From NCBI RefSeq assembly GCF_040147005.1, contig NZ_JAMSHO010000001.1, forward strand, positions 3,596,001 through 3,660,000: DNA of 64,000 bases, read 5' to 3'. Position 1 is the stretch's first letter, and each line of letters starts with the position of its first letter. Source of the DNA: Halomonas sp. H10-9-1. Its GTDB lineage: Bacteria > Pseudomonadota > Gammaproteobacteria > Pseudomonadales > Halomonadaceae. Positions 42,463 through 49,721 of this stretch are shown here, piece after piece. The position numbers and the translations under genes are program-made. A model generated the notes under the pieces. The model saw nothing but the letters and a program-made list of their open reading frames with translations, was not told where the DNA came from and did not search any database.

Positions 42463-44478
42463 ATGAGACGGATCACACCTACAGTGGCGGCGTTGATGAT
42501 CACCGGTGGCCTCACCTCGGCAGCATCGGCCATCGCCGCGGAGGATATCGTGATTGTCTATGATGCCTCGGGGTCCATGTGGGGGCAGATCGAGGGCACC
42601 AGCAAGATCGAGATCGCTCGTGACGTGATGTCTGAGCTGGTCAGCAACTGGGACGCCGAGACCAACCTTGGCCTGGTTGCCTACGGTCACCGGCGTCAGG
42701 GTGACTGCCGTGATATCGAAACGCTGGTTGAGCCGGGGCCAATCGACAAGGCCCGCTTCATCGACACTGTCAACGCCATCAAGCCGGTCGGCAAGACGCC
42801 GATCTCGGCCTCGGTGCAGCACGCCGCCGACCTGCTGGCCTATCGTGACAACCCTGCCACCGTGGTCCTGATCTCGGACGGCGTGGAGACCTGCAATGCC
42901 GACCCCTGCGCACTCTCCGAGCAACTTGCCAGCCAGGGCGTCGGGTTCACCGCCCATGTCGTTGGTTTCGACCTGGAAGACGATGCTCATGCCAGCCTCG
43001 CCTGCATCGCCGAAAACACCGGCGGCCTGTTTGTGCCCGCCGGCAATGCCGACGAGCTGCACGCCGCCCTGGCGCAGGTAAAGGATGCGGTCGACAAGGC
43101 GCCCCCGGCTCCCGAGCCGGAACCAGAACCGGAAGCACCCGAGGTCAGTGTCTCCGGGCCCGACCAGGTGGTCACCGGCGCCCCCTTCGACGTCTCCTGG
43201 TCGTCGCCCATCAGTACCTCCGACATGATCGCCATCGTGCCGGTCGGCGCCGACGAGGGCACCCGCGGCAACTACAAGCGCACCGGTAACGACACCGAGG
43301 GGCGTCTGACCGCGCCCGCCGACACCGGCCTCTATGAACTGCGCTATATCCTGGACGAGGGCAAGCGGACCCTGGCCACCGCGCCCATCGAGGTCGTCGC
43401 ACCCGAGGTCAGTGTTTCCGGGCCCGACCAGGTGGTCACCGGCGCCCCCTTCGACGTCTCCTGGTCGTCGCCCATCAGTACCTCCGACATGATCGCCATC
43501 GTGCCGGTCGGCGCCGACGAGGGCACCCGCGGCAACTACAAGCGCACCGGTAACGACACCGAGGGGCGCCTGACCGCGCCCGCCGACACCGGCCTCTATG
43601 AACTGCGCTATATCCTGGACGAGGGCAAGCGGACCCTGGCCACTGCGCCCATCGAGGTCGTCGCACCCGAGGTCAGTGTTTCCGGGCCCGACCAGGTGGT
43701 CACCGGCGCCCCCTTCGACGTCTCCTGGTCGTCGTCCATCAGCACCTCCGACATGATCGCCATCGTGCCGGTCGGCGCCGACGAGGGCACCCGCGGCAAC
43801 TACAAGCGCACCGGTAACGACACCGAGGGGCGCCTGACCGCACCCGCCGACACCGGCCTCTATGAGCTGCGCTATATCCTGGACGAGGGCAAGCGGACCC
43901 TGGCCACCGCGCCCATCGAGGTCGTCGCTCCGGAGATGGGCATGTCCGGCCCCGATATCGTTCGCGCGGAAGACGATGTGGATATCTCATGGTCATCGAC
44001 GATCAACCCCAACGATATGATCGCCATCGTGCCGGCAGGCGCCGACGAGGGCGTGCGCGGCACCTATCGACGCACGGGCCAGGTGACGGAGACTCGGCTG
44101 ACCGCCCCCGCCGAAATGGGGCTCTACGAGATTCGCTATATCCTGGACGAGGGCAAGAAGACCCTGGCCAGCGTCTCACTCGAGGTTGTCGGTGCCGACG
44201 CCCCTCTGGATGAAGGAGCGGGGCTCTCGGTACCAGCATCGGCCGCCCCCGGCGAGACCATCACCATTAGCTGGAGCGGGAGGAGCGACAGCGGCGACCA
44301 GCGCATCTCGCTGGCCCGCAAGGACCAGCCGGACTTCAGCTGGATCAGTATCCAGCCCATCGGCGAAGCCAACACCATGGAGCTGACAATGCCCGATAAG
44401 GCTGGCCTCTACGAGATTCGCTTCCTGGATATTACCGGACGAGAGCTACTCGGCCGTTCGGTCGTGGAGGTGAACTAA
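42463..44478 (+). CDS. Secreted von Willebrand factor A protein with five Ig-like repeats
   Basis: 671 aa. A signal peptide (about 1-25, ending in SAASAIA) is followed by a vWA domain (about 27-205) with an intact metal-ion site DASGS (34-38) and ISDGVETCNADPC. A Pro/Glu linker leads to four tandem 88-residue domains (225-312, 313-400, 401-488, 489-576) and a fifth divergent one (577-671). Each reads roughly S-W-S...D-M-I-A-I-V-P-x-G-A-D-E-G...A-P...G-L-Y-E-L-R-Y-I-L. Domains 1-3 are nearly identical in DNA, so the array expanded recently or is kept alike by conversion. Similar vWA plus beta-sandwich proteins occur in marine proteobacteria; the ligand is unknown. ATG 42463 follows GAGGAA. Confidence 0.85.
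   Translation: MRRITPTVAALMITGGLTSAASAIAAEDIVIVYDASGSMWGQIEGTSKIEIARDVMSELVSNWDAETNLGLVAYGHRRQGDCRDIETLVEPGPIDKARFIDTVNAIKPVGKTPISASVQHAADLLAYRDNPATVVLISDGVETCNADPCALSEQLASQGVGFTAHVVGFDLEDDAHASLACIAENTGGLFVPAGNADELHAALAQVKDAVDKAPPAPEPEPEPEAPEVSVSGPDQVVTGAPFDVSWSSPISTSDMIAIVPVGADEGTRGNYKRTGNDTEGRLTAPADTGLYELRYILDEGKRTLATAPIEVVAPEVSVSGPDQVVTGAPFDVSWSSPISTSDMIAIVPVGADEGTRGNYKRTGNDTEGRLTAPADTGLYELRYILDEGKRTLATAPIEVVAPEVSVSGPDQVVTGAPFDVSWSSSISTSDMIAIVPVGADEGTRGNYKRTGNDTEGRLTAPADTGLYELRYILDEGKRTLATAPIEVVAPEMGMSGPDIVRAEDDVDISWSSTINPNDMIAIVPAGADEGVRGTYRRTGQVTETRLTAPAEMGLYEIRYILDEGKKTLASVSLEVVGADAPLDEGAGLSVPASAAPGETITISWSGRSDSGDQRISLARKDQPDFSWISIQPIGEANTMELTMPDKAGLYEIRFLDITGRELLGRSVVEVN
43135..44190 (+). 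repeat. 264-bp tandem repeats in the vWA gene
   Basis: Units begin at 43135, 43399 and 43663 and differ from each other by only a few bases; a fourth, diverged unit begins at 43927 and ends about 44190. The unit length, 264 bp, is exactly 88 codons, so copy-number change keeps the frame. Confidence 0.95.
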
Positions 44479-44520
44479 ACAACCGTAACAGGCCCGCTGG
44501 TGAGGCACGGAGGCAATGAC

Positions 44521-45516
44521 ATGTGTTACGTCGGATCTGTGGTCCTGGTCACTGCACTGACGGCGGTGGCCCCCTGGGCCATGGCCCAGGCGAGTGAGGC
44601 CGACCCCCTGGATGCCTTGTCCACCCGGTTTCTTGACGGGTATGAGGCCCAGGACAGCCTGCAGGTTCTGCAACGGATCGCCGACACCCTGGAGCCGTCG
44701 AGCCAGGGGGCATCGATTTTCCCACCAACTTCGGATATCAGCCCCTTGGCCATGGCCGTTCTGGCACTTGAAACCGCCGAAGGCCCCCGCGATCGCGTCC
44801 GCTATCGCATTACGCATAGGCTCGAGGCGCTTCCGAACCCACCGAAAGCCAGCCCGCTCCCCCTCAGCCTTATCCAGGTCGATCGCTTCAGCATGGGAGC
44901 CGCCATACACCAGGACGTCATCGACGCCTATGGCGCCGAACACGCCGCGCCCCTCGAGTCCTTCGATGCCGGGCCCCACGTCTCGTGGCGATTGATCACG
45001 CACCCCGTACAGGGCATGCGAGCCGACATTCTTGCCGCTGGCCGCGTCGAGCTCAGCGACACACAAGCCGAATCAATGAATTGCCTTAACTCACCCTGCC
45101 TATCGCTCGACGCCAGCCTCGACAACGTCGCACCCTGGGGTGAGATGACGCAAACATCACTGGCACTCGAGGCTCCTTATCCGGTGGTACATGAGGGCCT
45201 GCCGACACCGGCAACCGCGATCGACCCATTGGCCGGAGGTCGAGATGTGATCGAGATCGAGCGCCTGAGCGAGAGCCGCGTGGTACCGGAGCCTTTTATG
45301 GAAGGCGTGATCGAGCTCAACCTGGGGCAGGGCACGGCACTGAATGCGGGGATGCGCCGGGGTGGCTTGCTGGACGACTCCATCGCGGCGATCTGGAAGC
45401 GTCTGATCGTCATGCCGACGGGCAACGGCAGCGAAATACCCATAGCCTATGGCGCCCAGGCCTATGAGTGTCAGCGAGGGCCGACGTTTTCGCCAGCAGG
45501 AGAGTTCTGTCCCTAA
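44521..45516 (+). CDS. Exported protein of unknown function
   Basis: 331 aa with a signal peptide (about 1-23, PWAMA-QA). I recognise no family. The mature part has a short region rich in acidic residues and Leu, a likely disulfide pair (CLNSPC, about 190), and a C-terminus ending AYECQRGPTFSPAGEFCP. ATG 44521 has GGAGG 7 nt upstream; a slightly longer frame starts at 44500. It lies 42 bp after the vWA gene on the same strand, so the two are probably cotranscribed and may act together outside the cytoplasm. That is an inference from spacing and signals only. Confidence 0.7.
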   Translation: MCYVGSVVLVTALTAVAPWAMAQASEADPLDALSTRFLDGYEAQDSLQVLQRIADTLEPSSQGASIFPPTSDISPLAMAVLALETAEGPRDRVRYRITHRLEALPNPPKASPLPLSLIQVDRFSMGAAIHQDVIDAYGAEHAAPLESFDAGPHVSWRLITHPVQGMRADILAAGRVELSDTQAESMNCLNSPCLSLDASLDNVAPWGEMTQTSLALEAPYPVVHEGLPTPATAIDPLAGGRDVIEIERLSESRVVPEPFMEGVIELNLGQGTALNAGMRRGGLLDDSIAAIWKRLIVMPTGNGSEIPIAYGAQAYECQRGPTFSPAGEFCP

Positions 45517-45726
45517 CGCTGCCTGAAAGGGCTCCACGGAGCGGCTTGTCTCCATCGATAATCATTGCTCACTCAACGCTCGGGCCTGTCTCGAACCCAC
45601 CAGGCCATGCCTGGATAGGCTGACTTGAGAGAGCTTTCGGAGGGCTCCCAATGCCTATCGACATTAGCGGATTGCCGTTAACCTCAGGTTACTGCTCCCT
45701 CACCTTCAGCTTGACGCCAAAACCAC

Positions 45727-45755
45727 TTGATACCAGCCTCATAGGGCGCCATTAT
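45727..45755 (+). promoter_or_regulatory. Candidate promoter of the carboxynorspermidine genes
   Basis: TTGATA (45727-45732), 17-bp spacer, CATTAT (45750-45755), about 80 bp upstream of the synthase start. The rest of 45517-45833 has only a small hairpin (GCTCC/GGAGC near 45530-45541) and no gene. Confidence 0.4.
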
Positions 45756-45833
45756 CGCGCCCACTCCTCCCCTCTGCGGTGAGGCGGGCTAGGCCAAGAC
45801 ACTTCCCCTCTACCCGATCTGGATTCGAACCCC

Positions 45834-47033
45834 ATGAGCAAAGTCCTGATTATCGGCGCCGGCGGCGTCGGCGGCGTCGTCACTCACAAGTGCGCCCAGC
45901 ATCCCGAGGTCTTCAGCGAGATCATGCTCGCCAGCCGCAACGAAGCGAAGTGCAAGGCGATTGCCGCCCAGCTGGATCGACCGATCCAGACCGCCCGGGT
46001 AGACGCCGACAGCGTTGATGAGCTGGTCGCGCTGATCGAGTCCTTCAAGCCCGACGTGCTGATCCACGTGGCCCTGCCCTATCAGGACCTGACCATCATG
46101 GAGGCCTGCCTGCGCACCGGCGTGCCCTATCTGGATACCGCCAACTACGAGCATCCCGACGAGGCGAAGTTCGAGTACAAGGAGCAGTGGGCCTTCCAGG
46201 AGCGCTACGCCGAGGCCGGTAACATGGCTACCCTGGGCTGCGGCTTCGACCCGGGCATGACCAATATCTACTGCGCCTACGCTCAGAAGAACCTGTTCGA
46301 CGAGATCCATCGCATCGATATCCTGGATGCCAACGGCGGCGACCATGGCTATCCCTTCGCCACCAACTTCAATCCGGAGATCAATATTCGCGAGATCACC
46401 GCGAAGGGTCGCTACTGGGAGAAGGGTGAGTGGAAGGAGACCGACCCGCTGGCGGTGAAGCGCAAGTTCGACTTCGACGGTATCGGCGAGAAGGACATCT
46501 ACCTCCTCTACCACGAGGAGATGGAATCCCTGTGCCAGAACATCAAGGGCCTGGAGCGCATCCGCTTCTGGATGACCTTCTCCGACAAGTACATCACCCA
46601 CCTCAAGGTGCTCGAGAACGTCGGCATGACCAGCATCGAGCCGATCAAGGTGGGCGATGCCGAGATCGCCCCGCTGGAGTTCCTCAAGGCGGTGCTGCCC
46701 GACCCGGCCTCGCTGGGCCCGCGCACCAAGGGCAAGACCAACATCGGCATCATCGCCGACGGCATCAAGGACGGTAAGCGGCGCAAGGTGCACATCTACA
46801 ACATCTGCGACCATGAGCAGTGCTATGCCGAGGTCCAGTCCCAGGCGATCTCCTACACCACCGGCGTGCCGGCGGTGACCGGCGCCATGCTGATGCTGGA
46901 GGGCATCTGGAAGGGCGCGGGCGTGTTCAACGTCGAGCAGCTCGACCCCGACCCCTTCATGGCACGCATCGGCGAGATGGGCCTGCCGTGGCAGGTGGTC
47001 GAGCTCGACCCCGACCACGACCCGCTGGCCTGA
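45834..47033 (+). CDS. Carboxynorspermidine synthase (saccharopine dehydrogenase-like)
   Basis: 399 aa. It reductively condenses aspartate semialdehyde with a diamine (putrescine or diaminopropane) to carboxy(nor)spermidine. The NAD(P) fold SKVLIIGAGGVGGVVTHKCAQ opens the protein; GCGFDPGMTNIYCAYA and PLEFLKAVLPDP follow, as in the CANSDH branch of saccharopine dehydrogenases. The decarboxylase of the same pathway starts 3 bp after the stop. With nspC it forms the alternative spermidine route seen in Vibrio and many bacteria that lack SpeD/SpeE. Confidence 0.92.
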   Translation: MSKVLIIGAGGVGGVVTHKCAQHPEVFSEIMLASRNEAKCKAIAAQLDRPIQTARVDADSVDELVALIESFKPDVLIHVALPYQDLTIMEACLRTGVPYLDTANYEHPDEAKFEYKEQWAFQERYAEAGNMATLGCGFDPGMTNIYCAYAQKNLFDEIHRIDILDANGGDHGYPFATNFNPEINIREITAKGRYWEKGEWKETDPLAVKRKFDFDGIGEKDIYLLYHEEMESLCQNIKGLERIRFWMTFSDKYITHLKVLENVGMTSIEPIKVGDAEIAPLEFLKAVLPDPASLGPRTKGKTNIGIIADGIKDGKRRKVHIYNICDHEQCYAEVQSQAISYTTGVPAVTGAMLMLEGIWKGAGVFNVEQLDPDPFMARIGEMGLPWQVVELDPDHDPLA

Positions 47034-47036
47034 GCC

Positions 47037-48203
47037 ATGGCGAACGCACGCGTGCAGGGCCTGGACTTCAATGTCCGGGCCTGCCCCTCCCCGGCCTATG
47101 TGGTGGACGACACCCTGCTGCGCCGCAACCTGGAGCGCCTCGGCGAGGTCCAGGAGCGCAGCGGGGCTCGCATCCTGCTGGCGCTGAAGGGCTTCGCCAT
47201 GTGGGATACCTTCCCGCTGGTTCGCCAGTACCTGGTGGGCACCACCTCCAGCGGCCAGGACGAGGCGCGCCTGGGGGCGGAGGCCTTCGGCGGCGAGGTG
47301 CACTGCTACTCGCCGGCCTTCACCGAGGAGGAGCTGAGCGTGGTGCTGCGCTACGCCGACCATCTCAGCTTCAACTCCCCGGGCCAGTGGCGGCGCTTCC
47401 GCGAGACCATCGCGGCCGCCCCCCGCCGGGCCTCCTGCGGGCTGCGGGTCAATCCTGAGCACTCCACCGGTGCGGTACCGCTCTACGACCCCTGCGCGCC
47501 GGGCTCACGGCTCGGCACCCGAGCCGCGGACCTCACCCCGGAGGTGATGGAAGGCCTCGAGGGGCTGCACTTCCACACCCTGTGCGAGCAGAACAGCGAC
47601 GACCTGGAGTCGACCCTGGAGGCCTTCGAGGAGCGCTTCGGCCACTACCTCGCCGGCCTGACGTGGGTCAACTTCGGCGGCGGCCACCATATCACCCGCG
47701 AGGACTACGACGTCGAGCGGCTGGTACGGGTGATTCGCGGCTTCCGCGAGCGTCATCCCCATCTGACGGTCTACCTGGAGCCGGGCGAGGCGATCGCCCT
47801 GAACACCGGCTACCTGGTCTGCTCGGTGCTGGATATCGTCGACAACGACGGCCCCATCGCCATCCTCGACACTTCGGCCACCGCGCATATGCCCGACGTG
47901 CTGGAGATGCCCTACCGGCCGCAGATCATCGGCGGCGGCGAACCCGGCGAGAAGGCCCACACCTATTGCCTGGGAGGCATGACGTGTCTCGCCGGCGACG
48001 TGATCGGCGACTACTCCTTCGATGCGCCGCTCGAGATCGGCGATCGCCTGGTGTTCACCGACATGGCCCACTACACCATGGTCAAGACCACCACCTTCAA
48101 CGGCATTCGCCTGCCGTCGATCTGCCGGGTCGACGAGACCAGCCGCGAGGTGCGCACGGTCAAGACCTTCGGTTACGTGGACTACATGCAGCGGCTGAGC
48201 TGA
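47037..48203 (+). CDS. nspC: Carboxynorspermidine decarboxylase
   Basis: 388 aa. It is a PLP-dependent alanine-racemase-fold enzyme that decarboxylates carboxy(nor)spermidine to (nor)spermidine. The PLP lysine is Lys51 in LLALKGFAMWDTF; LRVNPEHS, the glycine loop FGGGHHIT and LEPGEAI are visible. It is the second gene of a two-gene operon and ends at a clear terminator. Norspermidine versus spermidine as the main product cannot be told from sequence. Confidence 0.95.
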   Translation: MANARVQGLDFNVRACPSPAYVVDDTLLRRNLERLGEVQERSGARILLALKGFAMWDTFPLVRQYLVGTTSSGQDEARLGAEAFGGEVHCYSPAFTEEELSVVLRYADHLSFNSPGQWRRFRETIAAAPRRASCGLRVNPEHSTGAVPLYDPCAPGSRLGTRAADLTPEVMEGLEGLHFHTLCEQNSDDLESTLEAFEERFGHYLAGLTWVNFGGGHHITREDYDVERLVRVIRGFRERHPHLTVYLEPGEAIALNTGYLVCSVLDIVDNDGPIAILDTSATAHMPDVLEMPYRPQIIGGGEPGEKAHTYCLGGMTCLAGDVIGDYSFDAPLEIGDRLVFTDMAHYTMVKTTTFNGIRLPSICRVDETSREVRTVKTFGYVDYMQRLS

Positions 48204-48226
48204 CCGCCCAGCGAGCCTGCCTCTAC

Positions 48227-48260
48227 GCAAGACGCCCCTTCCCGGGGCGTCTTGCGTTTC
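48227..48260 (+). terminator. Terminator of the carboxynorspermidine operon
   Basis: GCAAGACGCCCC (48227-48238) and GGGGCGTCTTGC (48244-48255) pair perfectly and are followed by GTTTCC. Confidence 0.8.
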
Positions 48261-48290
48261 CTCTTCCAAGCAGAAGCTACCTCACATCGC

Positions 48291-48440
48291 TCAATCGGCG
48301 GCGTGCATCGCCAGGGCGGTATCCAGCATGCGGTTGGAGAAGCCCCACTCGTTGTCATACCAGGCCATCACCTTGACCAGGCGGCCATTCACCCGGGTGT
48401 GATTGGCATCGAAGGTCGAGGAGTGGGCGTCGTGGATGGC
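48291..48440 (-). pseudogene. gapA: Glyceraldehyde-3-phosphate dehydrogenase fragment (C-terminal end)
   Basis: On the - strand the last 45 or so codons of a GAPDH are readable: [20 protein letters not shown], then [20 protein letters not shown] and a stop at 48291. The signature [18 protein letters not shown] is diagnostic. Upstream of about 48440 the similarity ends abruptly and the frame meets an mgsA-like piece on the other strand. The catalytic Cys domain is absent, so it is a relic; the working gap gene must be elsewhere. Confidence 0.8.
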
Positions 48441-48449
48441 TCTCCTCAG

Positions 48450-48582
48450 TCCGGTGCGTTCGTCGATCTCGCCCTGCCGGCCAGCAAGCGCATCGCGCTG
48501 GTGGCCCACGACGGCAAGAAGGAGGAGCTGCTCGAGTGGGTGGCCCGCTGGGAGACGACCCTGGCGAAGCATGCCCTGGCTC
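48450..48582 (+). pseudogene. mgsA: Methylglyoxal synthase fragment (N-terminal part)
   Basis: On the + strand [20 protein letters not shown] followed by [16 protein letters not shown] matches the first 40 or so residues of MgsA, which turns dihydroxyacetone phosphate into methylglyoxal. The next expected segment (the TGTTG phosphate loop) is missing; unrelated sequence follows, including a short open frame ([20 protein letters not shown], 48598-48660). No start codon with a ribosome binding site is evident. Together with the gapA relic it marks a rearranged patch. Confidence 0.65.
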
Positions 48583-48712
48583 GACCAGGAGTACACGATG
48601 AATATTCCCGACGCCGGCGCCTGGGTCTCGGGCCGGATGCCCTCTCAGGACGAGCGGTGAGGCTGGCTCACTCGCATGGCCGACAACGCCCCAGCGATGG
48701 CCCTGCGACTCC

Positions 48713-48752
48713 AGGGCTATCGCGGTTGACGACAGGATGATCGTGAAAGGCG
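48713..48752. repeat. Dispersed 40-bp repeat, copy 1
   Basis: AGGGCTATCGCGGTTGACGA with the following CAGGATGATCGTGAAAGGCG matches 57018-57057 at 35 of 40 positions. On the - strand this copy supplies the last eleven codons of the second crcB gene. Confidence 0.85.
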
Positions 48753-49121
48753 TCGCCCGATAAGATGACCCGCCCAAGCGGCACCGAGCCAGGCGGCCAG
48801 GCTCAGCGCCACGTAGCCAAGAGCCGTCATGGAGTGGCCCTGGCTCAGCATTGCCAGGGTCTCGAGGCCGAACAGCGAGAAGGTGGTGAAGCCGCCGCAG
48901 AAGCCGGCGACCAAGAAGGGCTGCCAGCGCGCCACCCGGCCGTGGGTGCGACCCGCCGCATAGGCGGCGAACAGGGCGATCAGCCCGGACCCCACCAGGT
49001 TTACCGTCAGGGTCGCCCAGGGCAAGCCAGGGGCCTCGAGCCATGCACCGAGCTGATAGCGCAGCCCGCTGCCCAGGCCGCTGCCCAGGCCGACCGCGGC
49101 ATAGGCCCGCCAGGCGCTCAT
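48717..49121 (-). CDS. crcB: Fluoride-specific channel CrcB (second copy)
   Basis: 134 aa. It is half of a Fluc-type fluoride channel with four transmembrane helices; LPWATLTVNLVGSGLIALFA and GFCGGFTTFSLFGLETL contain the conserved Asn and the Phe-box/GGFTTFS signature. The ATG overlaps the stop of the upstream crcB gene by 4 nt. Its last residues (RLSRSSCRQPR) come from a dispersed repeat, so the natural C-terminus may have been replaced. Paired crcB genes usually make heterodimers. Confidence 0.92.
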   Translation of the reverse strand: MSAWRAYAAVGLGSGLGSGLRYQLGAWLEAPGLPWATLTVNLVGSGLIALFAAYAAGRTHGRVARWQPFLVAGFCGGFTTFSLFGLETLAMLSQGHSMTALGYVALSLAAWLGAAWAGHLIGRRLSRSSCRQPR

Positions 49122-49498
49122 GCCAGGCCTCCGGTCACCCAGGCCCCCAGCGACAGGGCGGCGACACCGGCGGCCAGGGTCACCGCCAGGTAGCCTGTGG
49201 CTGCCGCCACGCGGCCCTGCTGCCATAGTGACAGCGCCTGCAGGCTGAGGGACGACACCGTGGTATAGCCACCCAGCAGGCCGATGCCGAGCAGGGACCA
49301 GGCCGTATCCGGCACTCCCGCGGCGGGAAGCCCGAGCACACCGGCCAGCAGCCCCATGGCCAGGGCGCCGCTCAGGTTGACCGCCAGGGTGCCCCAGGGA
49401 AGCTGAGCCCCCAGCCGCCGGCCCACGGCGTTGCCGAGGGCCAGCCGCGCCATGCCGCCCAGCCCCCCGCCGAGCAGTACCGACAGCAGTTCCAGCAT
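49118..49498 (-). CDS. crcB: Fluoride-specific channel CrcB (first copy)
   Basis: 126 aa from ATG 49498. Four predicted transmembrane helices; LPWGTLAVNLSGALAMGLLAG and GLLGGYTTVSSLSLQAL carry the family Asn and the GG-TT-S motif. A longer frame to 49612 has an arginine-rich front that is not CrcB-like, and it crosses a hairpin. The two crcB products differ clearly, suggesting a heterodimeric exporter. No fluoride riboswitch is recognisable upstream. Confidence 0.92.
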   Translation of the reverse strand: MLELLSVLLGGGLGGMARLALGNAVGRRLGAQLPWGTLAVNLSGALAMGLLAGVLGLPAAGVPDTAWSLLGIGLLGGYTTVSSLSLQALSLWQQGRVAAATGYLAVTLAAGVAALSLGAWVTGGLA

Positions 49499-49520
49499 GC
49501 CTGGCCGCCTCCCTGAAACG

Positions 49521-49554
49521 AAAAACGCCACCCGAGGGTGGCAAAAGAGTATCG
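49521..49554 (-). promoter_or_regulatory. Hairpin and -10 element in front of the crcB pair
   Basis: On the - strand TGCGATACT (extended -10, GATACT at 49549-49554) is followed within a few bases by GCCACCC / GGGTGGC (49527-49542) and GTTTTT (49521-49526). The hairpin would thus be at or near the very 5' end of the crcB mRNA. It looks like an intrinsic terminator, so it could be a stop for upstream transcripts or an early attenuator. Confidence 0.5.
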
Positions 49555-49721
49555 CACGCCTGGCACGCCGGCGGGCAAGGCATGACACAGGGAAAACAGC
49601 CTGCATGACCAATGTCCATCTACATGCCGTACCGGCCCCCGGGGTCGTGGCCTTACGGCAAAATCCGTATCATGACGGCCTGATACTCATCGCCCACACG
49701 CCAAGAGACGGAGGTCACCGC

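Noticed and set aside
49499..49720. Fluoride riboswitch upstream of crcB
   Set aside because: I could not find the conserved GGNGAUGG... and AUGA-containing pseudoknot segments; only a terminator-like hairpin is present.
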